Source of the DNA: SHZU01 sp050183815
GTDB lineage: Bacteria > Gemmatimonadota > Gemmatimonadetes > Gemmatimonadales > GWC2-71-9
Assembly: GCA_050183815.1 (NCBI GenBank)
Contig: JBFXAY010000003.1
Coordinates: 85,743 to 149,742, forward strand
Reading direction: 5' to 3'
Length of the DNA stretch: 64,000 bases
Shown here: positions 8,617-18,511 of the stretch, piece by piece
How positions within the stretch are numbered: position 1 is the first letter of the stretch
How the letters are laid out: each line of letters begins with the position of its first letter
Notes under the pieces: model-generated
What the model saw: only the letters and a program-made list of their open reading frames with translations
The model's database searches: none
What the model was told of the DNA's origin: nothing
Made by a program: the position numbers and the translations under genes

Positions 8617-9648
8617 TCAGCGACAGGCATAGCCCAGGGCGTCGTCGAACGATTTCGGATTGGCCGCGTCCTTGAAGAAGTCGTCGAGGTAGTCGGTGGC
8701 CGCCCGGAGCCGTTTCGGTTCCAGGCCGGGCACCGAGGCCAGCTCGGCCACGAGGCTGTCGCGGGCCCCGGCAAACCGCGCCAGCGTCGGCGCGATCTCC
8801 TCCCGCTTCCGGCACGGCCCGCGGAAGAGCCGGGTCCGGACGGATCGAATCGGAAGCCGCTGATCCGGTACCGCGTACGGAGCGTCCACGAGTCCCGAGA
8901 AGTCGAAATCGTAGGCCACCGGCAGATACTCCCGGTTCATGCCAAGGTCCACGAGCCGGACGTTGTGAATCATGAACACGGACCAGTCGGTGTTGCCGAT
9001 CATGTACTCGAACACCGACATGAGATCGAGCAACGGCGGATCCATGTGGGAGAAGGTGCCCCCGGTCTGCATCAGGAGTTTCCCGCTGTTCCGCCTGGCC
9101 ATCTCGTCGTCGTCTTCGATGAAGAACCCGTAGTGGGTTTCGGCGTTGGCGGAATCCGGCAGCGGCACGTAGCGGACCCGGGCCAGCCGGGTCCGATGGC
9201 TCAAGGGGGTGAGCAGGTTGTACATCCGGTAGACACCCTCTTCGACGAGCAGGTTCTGCTCGTGCCGCGAGGAGTTGCGGCAGTGGGTGGCGAGTTTGAT
9301 ACTGCCCTGGCCACCGAACACCGAGCCCTTCGCCGAGTCCTTGTCGAAGCGGACCTTGAGCGGCGGAAAGGGGCAGGTGGTTCGCTTGAGCCGGAAGTGG
9401 CCCCGGGTTTCCAGCTGGATCGGGAGTGTGAGGGCGCCACGCCGCTCGTCGACCAGCGACAGCGTCCCCTCGACCGGCCGGTCCGTCAGGGTGTCGCGAT
9501 CCTTGAAGAGCTCCTTGAAATCGGCCCGGATGACGATCTCGAGCGGCTCCCGGGAACGGAACAGTCGCTCCGGCTGGCGGGGGGGTTCCTGCGCGGCGGC
9601 GGCGGCCGTGAGGACGACACTCCCGACGGCCCAGACGAACGGTCTCAC
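8617..9648 (-). CDS. Secreted protein resembling CotH-like kinases
   Basis: A 343-residue protein with a signal peptide (VRPFVWAVGSVVLTAAAAAQ). The body shows features of the CotH-type atypical kinase fold: THYGFFIEDDDEMARR, MSVFEYMIGNTDWSVFM followed by IHNVRL (a catalytic-loop-like segment), and YLPVAYDFDFSGLV (a metal-binding DFD). The relationship is weak and based on motif order, so the fold call is an inference. GTG at 9648 is preferred because GGAGG is 5 bases upstream; the GTG at 9654 is too close to it. It is cotranscribed with the aminotransferase downstream. Known CotH proteins phosphorylate secreted proteins or sit on cell or spore surfaces; here only export is well supported. Confidence 0.7.
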   Translation of the reverse strand: MRPFVWAVGSVVLTAAAAAQEPPRQPERLFRSREPLEIVIRADFKELFKDRDTLTDRPVEGTLSLVDERRGALTLPIQLETRGHFRLKRTTCPFPPLKVRFDKDSAKGSVFGGQGSIKLATHCRNSSRHEQNLLVEEGVYRMYNLLTPLSHRTRLARVRYVPLPDSANAETHYGFFIEDDDEMARRNSGKLLMQTGGTFSHMDPPLLDLMSVFEYMIGNTDWSVFMIHNVRLVDLGMNREYLPVAYDFDFSGLVDAPYAVPDQRLPIRSVRTRLFRGPCRKREEIAPTLARFAGARDSLVAELASVPGLEPKRLRAATDYLDDFFKDAANPKSFDDALGYACR

Positions 9649-9665
9649 GTTCACCTCCGGTCGGT

Positions 9666-9683
9666 CCGGGGTCGGAACCCCGG
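9666..9683. promoter_or_regulatory. Inverted repeat in divergent promoter region
   Basis: CCGGGGT (9666-9672) and ACCCCGG (9677-9683) form a perfect 7-bp repeat with a 4-base loop, 18 bases upstream of the CotH-like gene. It could be an RNA hairpin in that gene's leader or an operator. Confidence 0.3.
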
Positions 9684-9716
9684 GAGTCAGCGGGTTTGGG
9701 AAGCGGCGGGGCAGCT

Positions 9717-9745
9717 TCGACGTCAGTGCCCCCAGGCAGTATCTT
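9717..9745 (+). promoter_or_regulatory. Candidate promoter of DUF4956-kinase operon, possibly leaderless
   Basis: TCGACG (9717-9722) and TATCTT (9740-9745) are 17 bases apart. The -10-like box ends 7 bases before the ATG at 9753, and no ribosome-binding site is present, so transcription may begin at or next to the start codon. Confidence 0.4.
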
Positions 9746-9752
9746 GGTTCCC

Positions 9753-10810
9753 ATGCCCGAAGAGCGCAACGATCCGGACCTGCCCCGCTCGGGGTGGGGT
9801 CCCCTGGTCCGGTTCGTCGGCTACTACCTCGCGCTGACGGCAGCCTATTTCGTCCTGACGCGGACCAGCCCGTGGATGGCCGAACACCTGGGAGGCGTAC
9901 CCCAGGCGTCCGCCGCCGGTCTCGACAGTGTCCGGCCGGTGGAGCCGCTGGTCGAGGGTGCCGGGTCGGCGTTCGCGACGGCGATGCTCACGATGATGGG
10001 CGCCCTGCTGCTGATTTTACCGGTCGTGTGGGTCTATACCTGGGCCCGGCACAAGCGCGGTTTCCAGCAGTCGCTGGCGCAGACGCTGGTGCTCCTCCCC
10101 ATCGTGGTGGCGGTGGTGGTGACGGTGGTCAAGCACAGCGTGGCACTGGCCTTCTCCCTTGGCGGCATCGTCGGGGCCGTGGCCTTCCGGCACCGGCTCG
10201 AGGATACCAAGGACGCGATCTACACGTTCGTGGCGATCGCGATCGGGGTCGGCGTCGGCGTGCAGGCGTACTCGGTGGCGCTCGCGGCGTCCCTCTTCTT
10301 CAATCTCGTGGTGCTGGCGCTCTGGCTCACGGACTTTGCCCGGGTCCCGGGACACCTGGTCCCCGCCCTCGCGGCCCGGCGGGTCAGGTTGGCGAAGGAG
10401 ATGGTACCGGATCGGCACTCGAGCCAGTACGTCGCCCAGCTCGACCAATTGCTGCTCCAGTCGATGACGCCGGAACAGCTCAAGGCGCTCGCCGATCGGG
10501 CCCTCGAGCGGACCGATGCCATCGATCTCGACGACGGCGCTCGCCCGGCCCGGGCCGGAACGGTGCGGCTCAGCATCCGAGTGCCGGTGGCGGCGATCGG
10601 TGGCGCCCGCGCGGCGGCGGAGGCGGTGCTGCGCCGGGATACCAAGAACTGGCAGCTCGAACGGATCGAGGATCTGGACGAGGGTCGCGCGGTGATCCGG
10701 TATCAGGTCGACTGCCGGCGTAAGGTCCCGGCCGGTCGCCTGAACCAGTTGCTCCGCGATGCCGTCGCCCCCGTGAATGGTGAGCTGCTTGCCGGCGAGG
10801 CAGCTCCGCG

Positions 10811-10814
<4 letters not shown>
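9753..10814 (+). CDS. DUF4956 membrane protein with cytoplasmic C-terminal domain
   Basis: A 353-residue protein with about five or six membrane segments in its first half (GYYLALTAAYFVL, AMLTMMGALLLILPVVWVYT, TLVLLPIVVAVVVTVV, ALAFSLGGIVGAVAFR, then two more) and the DUF4956 hallmark GIVGAVAFRHRLEDTKDAIY. The second half (about 215-353) is soluble, with an MTPEQLKALADRAL helix and a beta-rich end. DUF4956 proteins are often found near VTC-type polyphosphate polymerases, but none is visible here. The ATG at 9753 has no ribosome-binding site. The gene overlaps the following kinase gene by four bases (ATGA), so the pair is likely one functional unit; whether the soluble domain is a kinase target is unknown. 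Confidence 0.85.
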
Positions 10815-11734
<920 letters not shown>

Positions 11735-11750
11735 TCGGAATCGCCGGCCG

Positions 11751-11769
11751 GGCGCGGCGTCAACGCGCC
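11751..11769. terminator. Short hairpin between convergent kinase and cupin genes
   Basis: GGCGCG (11751-11756) and CGCGCC (11764-11769) pair across a 7-base loop between the two convergent stops, overlapping the last codons of the cupin gene. Only 6 bp and no T run; a weak candidate. Confidence 0.25.
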
Positions 11770-12212
11770 GGCGGACACGCCGCGGGCCGGGTCGCATCGA
11801 GGATCCCGCCCAACTCGCCCCCCGGCGCCCAGATGGTGAGGGCCCGGACCGGCTCCACCGACAGCACCCGATGCCGGACCCGATCGCCGGGGCGTACGAC
11901 ACCGATCTGGCCGGGGCCGAGCGGGTGGAGGCTGTCATTGACGATGTGGCCCAGCCGACCCGACAGGACATAGAAGATTTCGACCCGGCCGTGGCGGTGC
12001 CCCTGGCCGGCCGAGTCCCAACCGGGCGGGAACGTCAGCAACGCGAGTTCGACCTCGCCCCCGCCGAGGCGAACCGAATCGAGGAGCGGCTGGATGACGA
12101 GGGCTCCGAGTCCGCGGCACTCGCCCGGGACCGGCGCGGCCTGGTATCCGGGGGTCTGGGCAACGAGGATCGACGGCGCGAGCAGGGCGCCGACCAGCCA
12201 GAGCGATCGCAT
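11760..12212 (-). CDS. Secreted cupin-domain protein
   Basis: A 150-residue protein with a signal peptide (MRSLWLVGALLAPSILVAQ) followed by a single cupin barrel. The first cupin motif is clear: GHRHGRVEIFYVLSGRLGH with H-x-H-x3-E, and the second is GVVRPGDRVRHRVLS. These residues normally bind a divalent metal. Single-domain exported cupins of this type have no general function assigned; sugar or small-acid binding is possible. The ATG at 12212 is preceded by GGAAAG. It is divergent from the HTH-kinase-permease gene and converges on the soluble kinase gene. Confidence 0.85.
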   Translation of the reverse strand: MRSLWLVGALLAPSILVAQTPGYQAAPVPGECRGLGALVIQPLLDSVRLGGGEVELALLTFPPGWDSAGQGHRHGRVEIFYVLSGRLGHIVNDSLHPLGPGQIGVVRPGDRVRHRVLSVEPVRALTIWAPGGELGGILDATRPAACPPAR

Positions 12213-12502
12213 GGGTCTTTCCGGGTGAGAGGTGGGGTCCGGCCCGTTTCGACACGGACCGGAGCCGAGTCCATCTTACGAACGGCGGGGCGACTCGGTG
12301 TCGGACCCTGACAACGGTCCGGCGCGGTCGTTCCTTCGTTGCACGGCAGCGCCCGAGACTGCGCCGTTCTGCACGACCGACCCGCAGGCCGCAACCGAGC
12401 GAACGAGGTCGAACACTTTGCTGGAACTTTCACTTCCCGCGGGGCCAACCGATTCCTAGGTTGCGCGCGTCCCAATCGTATCAACGCTCGAGGACGACGC
12501 CG

Positions 12503-15500
12503 GTGCGACTCCGACTGAGACTTTCCCGGCTGCACGAGGTCCTGGCGGCCAGCCGAATCAGCCAGAATCACTGGGCCATCCGGGTCGGCATCTCCCGGGG
12601 GCACTGGTCCGAACTGGTCAACGGCAAGCATCCGTACCCGTCGGCCCGGACCCGGGGTCTCCTGCTCGACGCGCTTGGCCTGACGGTCGAGGAGCTCTTC
12701 GACGTCGAGACCGGCCCCACACCGGCCGAGGGCGACTTCCGCCGGGCGATCGCCGACCAGTACCTGATCGACGCCGAACTCGGCCAGGGCGGGATGGGCA
12801 CCGTCTACCAGGCCCGCGACGCCCGGCTCGGCCGAGTGGTGGCCATCAAGGTCATCTCGCCGGAGGCCGTCAGCGGAATCGGTCTGGTGCAGTTCCAGCG
12901 CGAGATCAGCACCATCGCGCAGCTCCAGCACCCCGGAATCCTGCCGCTGCTCGATGCGGGCGAGGTGGCCGGTCATCCCTATTTCGTGATGCCGCTGGTC
13001 CGGGGCGGTTCACTCCGGGATCGGCTGGCGCGGGAGGGCCGCCTGTCACTCGCCACGGTCCAGCGGCTGGTGCGGGGGATCGCCGCGGCACTTCACCACG
13101 CGCACGGGGAGCGGATCCTTCACTGCGACGTGAAGCCGGCGAACGTGCTGCTGCACGGCGATCATACCTGGGTCACCGATTTCGGCATTGCCCGCAAGCT
13201 GCACGACGAAATCGGCGGCTGGCGGTCGGCCGACGGCCTCGACCTCTCGGCGGGGACGCCGGCCTACGTCAGTCCAGAGCAGGCGACCGGCGAGGCCGAT
13301 CTCGACGCGCGTTCCGATGTCTACAGCCTCGCCTGCCTCACCTATGAAATGCTGGCGGGGCGGCCCCCGTTCGAGGGAGATTCCACCCAGGCGGTCGTGG
13401 CACGCCGGTTTCTCGTGCCGCCGTCGCCCCTCCGGGAGGTGGCACCGGAGGTCCCGCCTGCGGTGGACCGGATCATCGAAACGGCGCTGGCCGTCTCGCG
13501 GGAAGACCGACCGCCGACGGCGGTCGCGTTCGCGGAGCAGCTCGAGCAGGCAGTGGCGGGACCCGGACGCCTCCTCGACGCCGTCTCGCTCCGGGTGGCC
13601 CGCCTGGCGCACCGGGTGAGCGGCCGCCAGGCCGCGCGGCGCTCGACCGGCGCGATGGCGTGGGCCCGCGACGTGGGCCGGGACCTCGCGGTGACGGTGC
13701 GTTCGTTGCGCCGCGCGCCGGGGTATGCCGGGGTCGTCATCCTCACCCTTGGGCTCGCCCTGGGTGCCAACGGTACGATGTTCGGGATCGTGGACCGCCT
13801 GATGCTGCGGCCGCCGGCGGCCGTCGAACGGCCCGAGGGTGTCCGCCGCGTCTACGTCGCGCGGTTTTTCGACGGGAGCCTCCAGTCCCATTCGCCGAGC
13901 CTCTCCTATCCGGCGTTCGAAGCGCTGCGGGATCAATCGTCCAGTTTCAGCGCCGTGGCCGCGTTCACGAACCGCACCGTTTCCCTGGGACTCGGCGTCG
14001 AGGCGCGCGAACTGCAGGCACTCGCGGTCACCGGCCGGTTCTTCGCGCTCCTCGGTACGCCGGTGGCGATCGGCCGGGCGATCAGCGACGCCGACGACCG
14101 GCTGCCGGCCGGCGCCCGGGTCGTGGTGCTGGCGGACGGGCTCTGGCGAACGCGGTTCGGCGCCGACTCGGGCATCATCGGCCAGACCGTCCAATTGCAT
14201 GGCCAGCCGTGGACGGTCATCGGCGTTGCTCCGCCGGGATTCACCGGACCGCAACTCGAGCGCGTCGACTTGTTCCTGCCGTTCACCGCGCTGTTTGCGG
14301 CCACGCAGGAGGGCGACAACTGGCGGACGTCCCGGGGGTGGCAGTATCTCCGGATCATCGGACGGCTCGCGCCGGGTGTCACGGCGGCCCGGGCGGATGA
14401 CGAGGCGACGCTGGTCTACCAGGCGGCGCATCGAGCCTACCGGGAGTACGAGGAAAAGGCGGTGGTGAATCTCCGGGCGCTGCTGCCGGAGCAGGATCCG
14501 CAGTGGCGTTCGCCGGAGGCGCGGGTCGCTGCCTGGTTGTCGCTGATGGCGGCCGTGGTGCTGCTGATCGCCTGCGCCAACCTCGCCAGTCTCGGCCTGG
14601 CCCGGGGTATGTCGCGCACCGGCGAGGTGGCGGTCCGCCGGGCGCTGGGCGTGACCCGGGCGCGGCTGATCCGTCAGTTCGTGACGGAGAGCCTGGTGCT
14701 CTGCCTGCTCGGCGCCGGCGTCGGTCTTTTCATCGCCTCGGTGGGCGGCCGTTTGGTGCGGACGACGATGTTCCCCGGCCTGCTCTGGAGCGAGTCGGTT
14801 CTCGATGGGCGGATCGTGCTGGCCACCGCGCTCGCCACGATGGGCTCCGCCGTCGTGGCCGGCGTGATCCCGCTCCTCCGCGGCTCGGCGACCGATCTTT
14901 CCCAGGCGCTCCACGCGAGCAACCGCCGCTCGACCGGGCGGCTCCCGCGCCTCCTCAACACGCTGCTCGTCACGCAGGTCGGTCTGGCGACCGTCCTGCT
15001 CGCGGGCGCCGGCCTGTTCGTCCAGAGCGTTCGCGAGGTGGGCAAGGTGGATCTCGGGATCCGCCCCGGACAGGCCATCGCGGTCAACGTGAGCTTCGAT
15101 CACCGCACCACACCCGACGACGCCGTCAACCGATTCTACCGGGAAGCCGCCGAGCGAGTCCGGCTGATTCCCGGAGTCACGGCGGCGGGGGCGGCCATCG
15201 GCGGTCCGTTTCTCAACAACTACGCAACCCAGCTGCGAATTCCCGGCGTCGACAGCATCCCGCCCCTAGCGGGCGGCGGACCGTACTACTACCGGATGGC
15301 CGCGGGGGCGCTTGAAGCGCTCGGGCCCCGACTGCTGCGGGGCCGCCTCTTCACGGCCGCGGACGAAGCCGCGGGCGCCGCCCCGGTCGCGATCGTGACG
15401 GACCTGATGGTCCGAACGATCTGGCCGAACCGCGATCCGCTGGCGCAGTGCCTGATCGTGGAGGACCGCCCCTGTGCCCAGGTCGTGGGCGTCGTCGCGG

Positions 15501-16114
15501 ACATGCACCGCGACGGCATCCGGGAGGCGGCGTTCATGCAGTACTTCCTGCCGCTGGCGGAAGACGAAACGGCCGCGGCGGAGGGCCTGTTCGTCTCGGC
15601 GGCGGCCGACCCCGCCCGACTGGTCGAACCGATCCGCCGGGTCCTGCACGACCTGCGCGGCGACCTGCCCTTCGCCTCGGTCGAGCCGTACGAAGCGCTC
15701 ATCGCACCCCAGGCCCGGTCCTGGCGCCTGGGCGCCTCGATGCTTTCGGCGTTCGGACTCCTGAGTCTCGCGATGGCGGTGATCGGGGTCTACGGGATGC
15801 TGGCGTTTCTGGTGACCCGCCAGCGCTCCGAACTCGGTGTCCGGGCAGCGTTAGGCGCCACCCCGGGACGGCTCCTCCGGCAAGTGCTGATCCGCGGGGT
15901 CGGGACCACGGCCGTCGGCGTGGGTCTCGGGCTCGCCGCCTCCGTGGCCGTGGCCGGCCGGCTCGACGGCCTCCTGTTCAACGTCTCCGCCCGAGATCCG
16001 CTGGTGCTTGGGGCGGCAGCCGTGACGGTCCTCGGCGCGGCGACCGCCGCCGCGCTGATTCCGGGCCGGCGGGCGGCGCTCGCGGATCCGCTGGCGGCGC
16101 TCCGGTCGGAGTAG
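12503..16114 (+). CDS. XRE helix-turn-helix + Ser/Thr kinase + ADOP/MacB-FtsX permease fusion
   Basis: A 1203-residue three-part protein. Residues about 8-66 form an XRE/Cro-type helix-turn-helix (SQNHWAIRVGISRGHWSELV, then NGKHPYPSARTRGLLLDALG). Residues about 85-355 are a Hanks-type kinase: GQGGMGTV (94-101), K116, LHCDVKPANV (HCD 207-209 in place of HRD), DFG 226-228, YVSPEQ. From about 400 to the end is a duplicated permease of the ADOP type: first membrane segment near 410-435, MacB-type periplasmic domain, an FtsX block with ANLASLGLARGMSRTGEVAV, then a second periplasmic domain and a C-terminal FtsX block with YGMLAFLVTRQRSELGVRAA. No ATP-binding subunit is adjacent. I prefer GTG 12503 (GAGG 9 bases upstream) over TTG 12461. 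The 290-base gap upstream shows no convincing promoter. The gene ends one base before the convergent TPR kinase. Confidence 0.9.
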   Translation: MRLRLRLSRLHEVLAASRISQNHWAIRVGISRGHWSELVNGKHPYPSARTRGLLLDALGLTVEELFDVETGPTPAEGDFRRAIADQYLIDAELGQGGMGTVYQARDARLGRVVAIKVISPEAVSGIGLVQFQREISTIAQLQHPGILPLLDAGEVAGHPYFVMPLVRGGSLRDRLAREGRLSLATVQRLVRGIAAALHHAHGERILHCDVKPANVLLHGDHTWVTDFGIARKLHDEIGGWRSADGLDLSAGTPAYVSPEQATGEADLDARSDVYSLACLTYEMLAGRPPFEGDSTQAVVARRFLVPPSPLREVAPEVPPAVDRIIETALAVSREDRPPTAVAFAEQLEQAVAGPGRLLDAVSLRVARLAHRVSGRQAARRSTGAMAWARDVGRDLAVTVRSLRRAPGYAGVVILTLGLALGANGTMFGIVDRLMLRPPAAVERPEGVRRVYVARFFDGSLQSHSPSLSYPAFEALRDQSSSFSAVAAFTNRTVSLGLGVEARELQALAVTGRFFALLGTPVAIGRAISDADDRLPAGARVVVLADGLWRTRFGADSGIIGQTVQLHGQPWTVIGVAPPGFTGPQLERVDLFLPFTALFAATQEGDNWRTSRGWQYLRIIGRLAPGVTAARADDEATLVYQAAHRAYREYEEKAVVNLRALLPEQDPQWRSPEARVAAWLSLMAAVVLLIACANLASLGLARGMSRTGEVAVRRALGVTRARLIRQFVTESLVLCLLGAGVGLFIASVGGRLVRTTMFPGLLWSESVLDGRIVLATALATMGSAVVAGVIPLLRGSATDLSQALHASNRRSTGRLPRLLNTLLVTQVGLATVLLAGAGLFVQSVREVGKVDLGIRPGQAIAVNVSFDHRTTPDDAVNRFYREAAERVRLIPGVTAAGAAIGGPFLNNYATQLRIPGVDSIPPLAGGGPYYYRMAAGALEALGPRLLRGRLFTAADEAAGAAPVAIVTDLMVRTIWPNRDPLAQCLIVEDRPCAQVVGVVADMHRDGIREAAFMQYFLPLAEDETAAAEGLFVSAAADPARLVEPIRRVLHDLRGDLPFASVEPYEALIAPQARSWRLGASMLSAFGLLSLAMAVIGVYGMLAFLVTRQRSELGVRAALGATPGRLLRQVLIRGVGTTAVGVGLGLAASVAVAGRLDGLLFNVSARDPLVLGAAAVTVLGAATAAALIPGRRAALADPLAALRSE

Positions 16115-16115
16115 C

Positions 16116-18488
16116 TCAGCCGCCGGCCTTTGCCTGGACCACCGAATCACGCGATTGGCGGACCGCCGCCAGGCGGGCTTCCGCCTGTTTCAGGAGCTGG
16201 TCGTTGCCGGTCGGCTGGCGGCGGACGATGGCGACCGCACGTTCCAGGATCCGGACGGCGTCGTCCCACTCGCCCCGGGCGATCCGGACGGTCGCCAGGC
16301 GCCCCATGGCGGTCGCGACCTGGAGGTGTTCCGGTCCGAGGGTCTTCTCGAACGAGCGGACGGCGCTCCGGAGCAGGTCCTCGGCCGAGTCGAATGCCGA
16401 ATCGCTGTGGGTGAAGGCGGCGCGGTCACTGATCGCGCTGCCGAGGGACAGGCGGACCCGGGCGGTGACCGGGTGGTCGGGTCCCTGCAGCCGGGTCTGC
16501 CGCTCGAGGAGGTCACGATACTCCCGCTCGGCGCCGGCGAGGTCGCCGGAGGCGAGCCTGAAGGCGGCCAGGTTGCCGAGCGCCACGATGGTGCGCTGGT
16601 GATCCTCGCCGACCGACTGGCGGAGCGACTCGAGCGCCAGCTGCTGGGTGGCGATCGCCGCATCGAGCTTTCGCTGGAAATAGTAGGACGCCGCCAGGTT
16701 GTTCGCGGTGATGCCGACGACGCGATGGCTGTCGCCCTGGCGGCGGCGCCGGATCTCGAGGGCCTCGACCAGGACGCTCTCCGCGGCGGCGTACCGGTTG
16801 GTGGCGTTGTAGATCACCCCGAGGTCGTTGAGGCTCCGGCTCAGTTCCTGCTCGCTGTGAGGCAGGTCGGCCCGGCGGCGAGCGACCGCCTCGAGCACGA
16901 GCGGCTCCGCTTCAGCGGACCGGCCGCGCTCGTGTACGATCCACCCGAGCAGGTTGAGCGTTGCCGCGACGGCCGGCCCATCGGGGTCCACATAGCGCCG
17001 CTGGTCGAGCGCCAGCCGGGCCAGAGACTCCGCCGGCTGGTAGATGCCGAGGCGGTCGTAGCCGTCGGCCAGGACCTCGAGCATGTCGGCCCGGAGCGCG
17101 GGGCGGTAGCGGTAGGCCTCGTCAACCTGCCGGGCCTGAAGATCGAGGAGCCCCTTGGCCGTGATCGTGTCTCCCACGGCCTGGTTTGCTCCGGTTGCCC
17201 CGAACATCTCCAGGAGAAACCCCCGTACCTCCAGGGCCTGATCCCGTTCCCGGGTGGCCCGCGCCGCTTCGGCGGCCACCCGCCGGGACTGCACGATCGT
17301 CACCGCACTCGTCGCGGCAAGGCCGAGGAAGGCGACCGTACCGGCCGCTACCGGCCAGGCGTTTCGGGTGACGAACTTGCGGGCCCGGTAGCCGATGGTA
17401 TCGGGGCGGGCCCGAACCGGCAGTCCGTCGAGATGACGCTGCAGGTCGTCGGCCAGTTCCGCCGCCGAGACGTAGCGCCGCTCGGGCTCCTTCCGGAGCG
17501 CCTTGAGCACGATCGTGTCGAGGTCGCCGGCCAGTTCCCGGCGGCCGGAGGCGACACTCGGCGCTCGCGGCTCCGCCGTGAGCACGGCGCGCTCGATCTC
17601 GGCCAGCGACTCGCCGCCCGCCAGATAGGGATGGCGGCCCGCGAGGACCTCGTAGAGCAACAAGCCCAGCCCGTAGACGTCGGTCGCCGTCGTCACGAGG
17701 CCGCCGTCGAGTTGTTCGGGGGTGGCGTACTCCGGGGTGAGCAGCCGGGCTTCCGCCCGGGTCGAGACCGCCGGGCCGAGACGATCGTCGGCGAGCACCT
17801 TGCCGATGCCGAAGTCGAGCAGTTTGGGCGTGCCGTCGGCCGTGACGAAGATGTTGCGCGGCTTGAGATCGCGGTGGACCACGAAATTCTGATGGGCATG
17901 CTGGACGGCGGCGCAGACGGCCTGCATCAGGCGGATCCGATCGCGAAGACCCGACACCCGCGCGGTGCAGTACTCGGTAATCGGCTGGCCCTCGACGTAC
18001 TCCATCACGAAGAAGGGCCGGCCATCGTCGGTGGCCGCCGCGTCGATCAGCTGGGCGATGTTGGGATGGCGGAGGCTGGCGAGAATCCGGCGTTCGAGGC
18101 GGAATCGCTCGAGGATCTCGTCGGTATCCATCCCGCGGCGGATGACCTTGAGGGCCACCAACTGGCGGACATCCTCGGCTTCGCGCTCGGCGAGATAGAC
18201 GGCGCCCATTCCGCCGCGGCCGAGGACCTGGATGATCCGGTACGGGCCGATCCGCTCGGGGGTGTCCGTCCCGGCGTCGGGGTCAGTCTCGAGGGAGCGG
18301 AGATCGGCGGCGGGTTGTTCGAGGAACTCGGGTGCCGCGTCGAGGTGCTGGAGCAGGCGTTCCACTTCCCGCCGGAGCGCGTCGTCGCCGGCGCAAGCCT
18401 CGTCGAGGAAGGCCCCCCGGGCCTCGGGCGGCAACTCCGAGGCGTCGAAGCTGATTCGCTCGAGCCGAATCCACCGTTCCCGGTCCAT
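16116..18488 (-). CDS. Membrane Ser/Thr kinase with C-terminal TPR sensor
   Basis: A 790-residue protein. An N-terminal helical region (1-80) of the kind found in sigma-linked kinases precedes the kinase domain: GRGGMGAV (90-97), K114, VVHRDLKPRN (HRD 205-207), DFG 225-227, YATPEQ. A membrane segment lies at 378-399 (AWPVAAGTVAFLGLAATSAV). The extracytoplasmic part, about 440-780, is built of TPR-like helical pairs (for example LSRSLNDLGVIYNATNRYAA and RTIVALGNLAAFRLASGDLA). This layout fits a receptor kinase sensing protein or peptide ligands outside the membrane. It follows the ECF sigma gene by 23 bases on the same strand, so the two should be one operon. ATG at 18488 with GGAG upstream. 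The stop is one base from that of the convergent permease fusion. Confidence 0.95.
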   Translation of the reverse strand: MDRERWIRLERISFDASELPPEARGAFLDEACAGDDALRREVERLLQHLDAAPEFLEQPAADLRSLETDPDAGTDTPERIGPYRIIQVLGRGGMGAVYLAEREAEDVRQLVALKVIRRGMDTDEILERFRLERRILASLRHPNIAQLIDAAATDDGRPFFVMEYVEGQPITEYCTARVSGLRDRIRLMQAVCAAVQHAHQNFVVHRDLKPRNIFVTADGTPKLLDFGIGKVLADDRLGPAVSTRAEARLLTPEYATPEQLDGGLVTTATDVYGLGLLLYEVLAGRHPYLAGGESLAEIERAVLTAEPRAPSVASGRRELAGDLDTIVLKALRKEPERRYVSAAELADDLQRHLDGLPVRARPDTIGYRARKFVTRNAWPVAAGTVAFLGLAATSAVTIVQSRRVAAEAARATRERDQALEVRGFLLEMFGATGANQAVGDTITAKGLLDLQARQVDEAYRYRPALRADMLEVLADGYDRLGIYQPAESLARLALDQRRYVDPDGPAVAATLNLLGWIVHERGRSAEAEPLVLEAVARRRADLPHSEQELSRSLNDLGVIYNATNRYAAAESVLVEALEIRRRRQGDSHRVVGITANNLAASYYFQRKLDAAIATQQLALESLRQSVGEDHQRTIVALGNLAAFRLASGDLAGAEREYRDLLERQTRLQGPDHPVTARVRLSLGSAISDRAAFTHSDSAFDSAEDLLRSAVRSFEKTLGPEHLQVATAMGRLATVRIARGEWDDAVRILERAVAIVRRQPTGNDQLLKQAEARLAAVRQSRDSVVQAKAGG

Positions 18489-18511
18489 GGGGCTCCGTCT
18501 GGGCTCCGTCG

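Noticed and set aside
12423..12430. GGAACTTT as an ECF-type -35 box for the HTH-kinase-permease gene
   Set aside because: No matching -10 (CGTC/GTC-type) is found at 16-17 bases, so I could not support a promoter.
12461..12502. TTG at 12461 as the start of the fusion gene
   Set aside because: It would add 14 unstructured residues and has no ribosome site; GTG 12503 has GAGG 9 bases upstream.
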